Source of the DNA: Ctenosaura bakeri
Taxonomy: Eukaryota > Chordata > Lepidosauria > Squamata > Iguanidae
Assembly: GCA_948474755.1 (NCBI GenBank)
Contig: CAOLHI010001022.1
Location: 434,001-498,000 of the forward strand
Direction of reading: 5' to 3'
Length of the DNA: 64,000 nucleotides
Each line of letters starts with the position of its first letter. Position 1 is the stretch's first letter. A program made the translations under genes and the position numbers. Shown here one piece after another: positions 63,870 through 64,000 of this stretch. Below the pieces are notes generated by a model. It was not told where the DNA came from. It saw nothing but the letters and a program-made list of their open reading frames with translations, and searched no databases.

Positions 63870-64000
63870 TCACAGACAGAAACTGGGACACGTGCAGCCA
63901 AACAACATAAGAGTGACAAGGAAAAAAATTATTAATAGGAAGAACACATAAGCTAGGAGAAGGTGCAGCAGTTTACTTTTGCCTGACTGTCTCCTCACCC
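63870..64000 (-). repeat. Interspersed repeat family A, cut by window end
   Basis: Minus copy: TTCACAGACAGAAACTGGGAC, CGTGCAGCCAAACAACA, GCAGCAGTTTACTTTTGCCTG. It continues past the window edge. Confidence 0.6.

Overview
This window looks like lizard (squamate reptile) nuclear DNA. It carries the usual squamate repeat mix: tRNA-derived SINEs with a (TTG)n/(ACA)n tail, a Bov-B LINE end with the same tail, CR1 LINEs ending in the ATTCTATGA-type repeat, L2-like and L1-like LINE pieces, a 5S-rRNA-derived SINE, two related solo LTRs, and many short foldback DNA transposons. An iguanian source is possible but is only a guess. I find no host protein-coding exon that I can defend. Every long reading frame with recognisable content belongs to a LINE, or is a chance frame in GC-rich repeat DNA. 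The window is therefore intergenic or deep intronic.

The one clear host gene is a selenocysteine tRNA (anticodon TCA) on the minus strand at 15737-15823. It is 87 nt long and, against the human gene as I remember it, differs at one base, in the variable arm. A TATA box, a PSE-like block and an octamer lie upstream in the positions expected for this externally promoted Pol III gene. Beyond them, at about 16.09-16.27 kb, is a CpG-rich patch. On the other side, at 14.1-15.1 kb, is about 1 kb of repeat-poor DNA that could be conserved non-coding sequence.

Layout: 0-13.6 kb is layered CR1, pogo/Tigger-like, hAT-like and Harbinger-like insertions. 13.7-16.7 kb holds the repeat-poor block and the tRNA-Sec gene. 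16.7-22.6 kb has SINEs, a Penelope-like inverted repeat, a 1.5 kb CR1 with a readable reverse transcriptase, a 5S SINE and a minus-strand solo LTR. 23.3-26.5 kb has two copies of a hAT-like family, one inside a Harbinger-like MITE. 27.5 kb has a possible enhancer-like block. 28.1-39.6 kb has CR1, the second LTR, Bov-B and L2 pieces. 40.2-42.1 kb is a SINE cluster holding a 608 bp element with a 22-bp minisatellite. 44.5-64 kb has further foldback, SINE, hAT, L1 and L2 pieces.

The most informative pattern is a set of non-autonomous DNA-transposon families that share GGCC-NTTTYCGCA ends and mostly exact 3-bp target duplications. Many copies sit inside other repeats, so their insertion sites and order can be read directly from the sequence.
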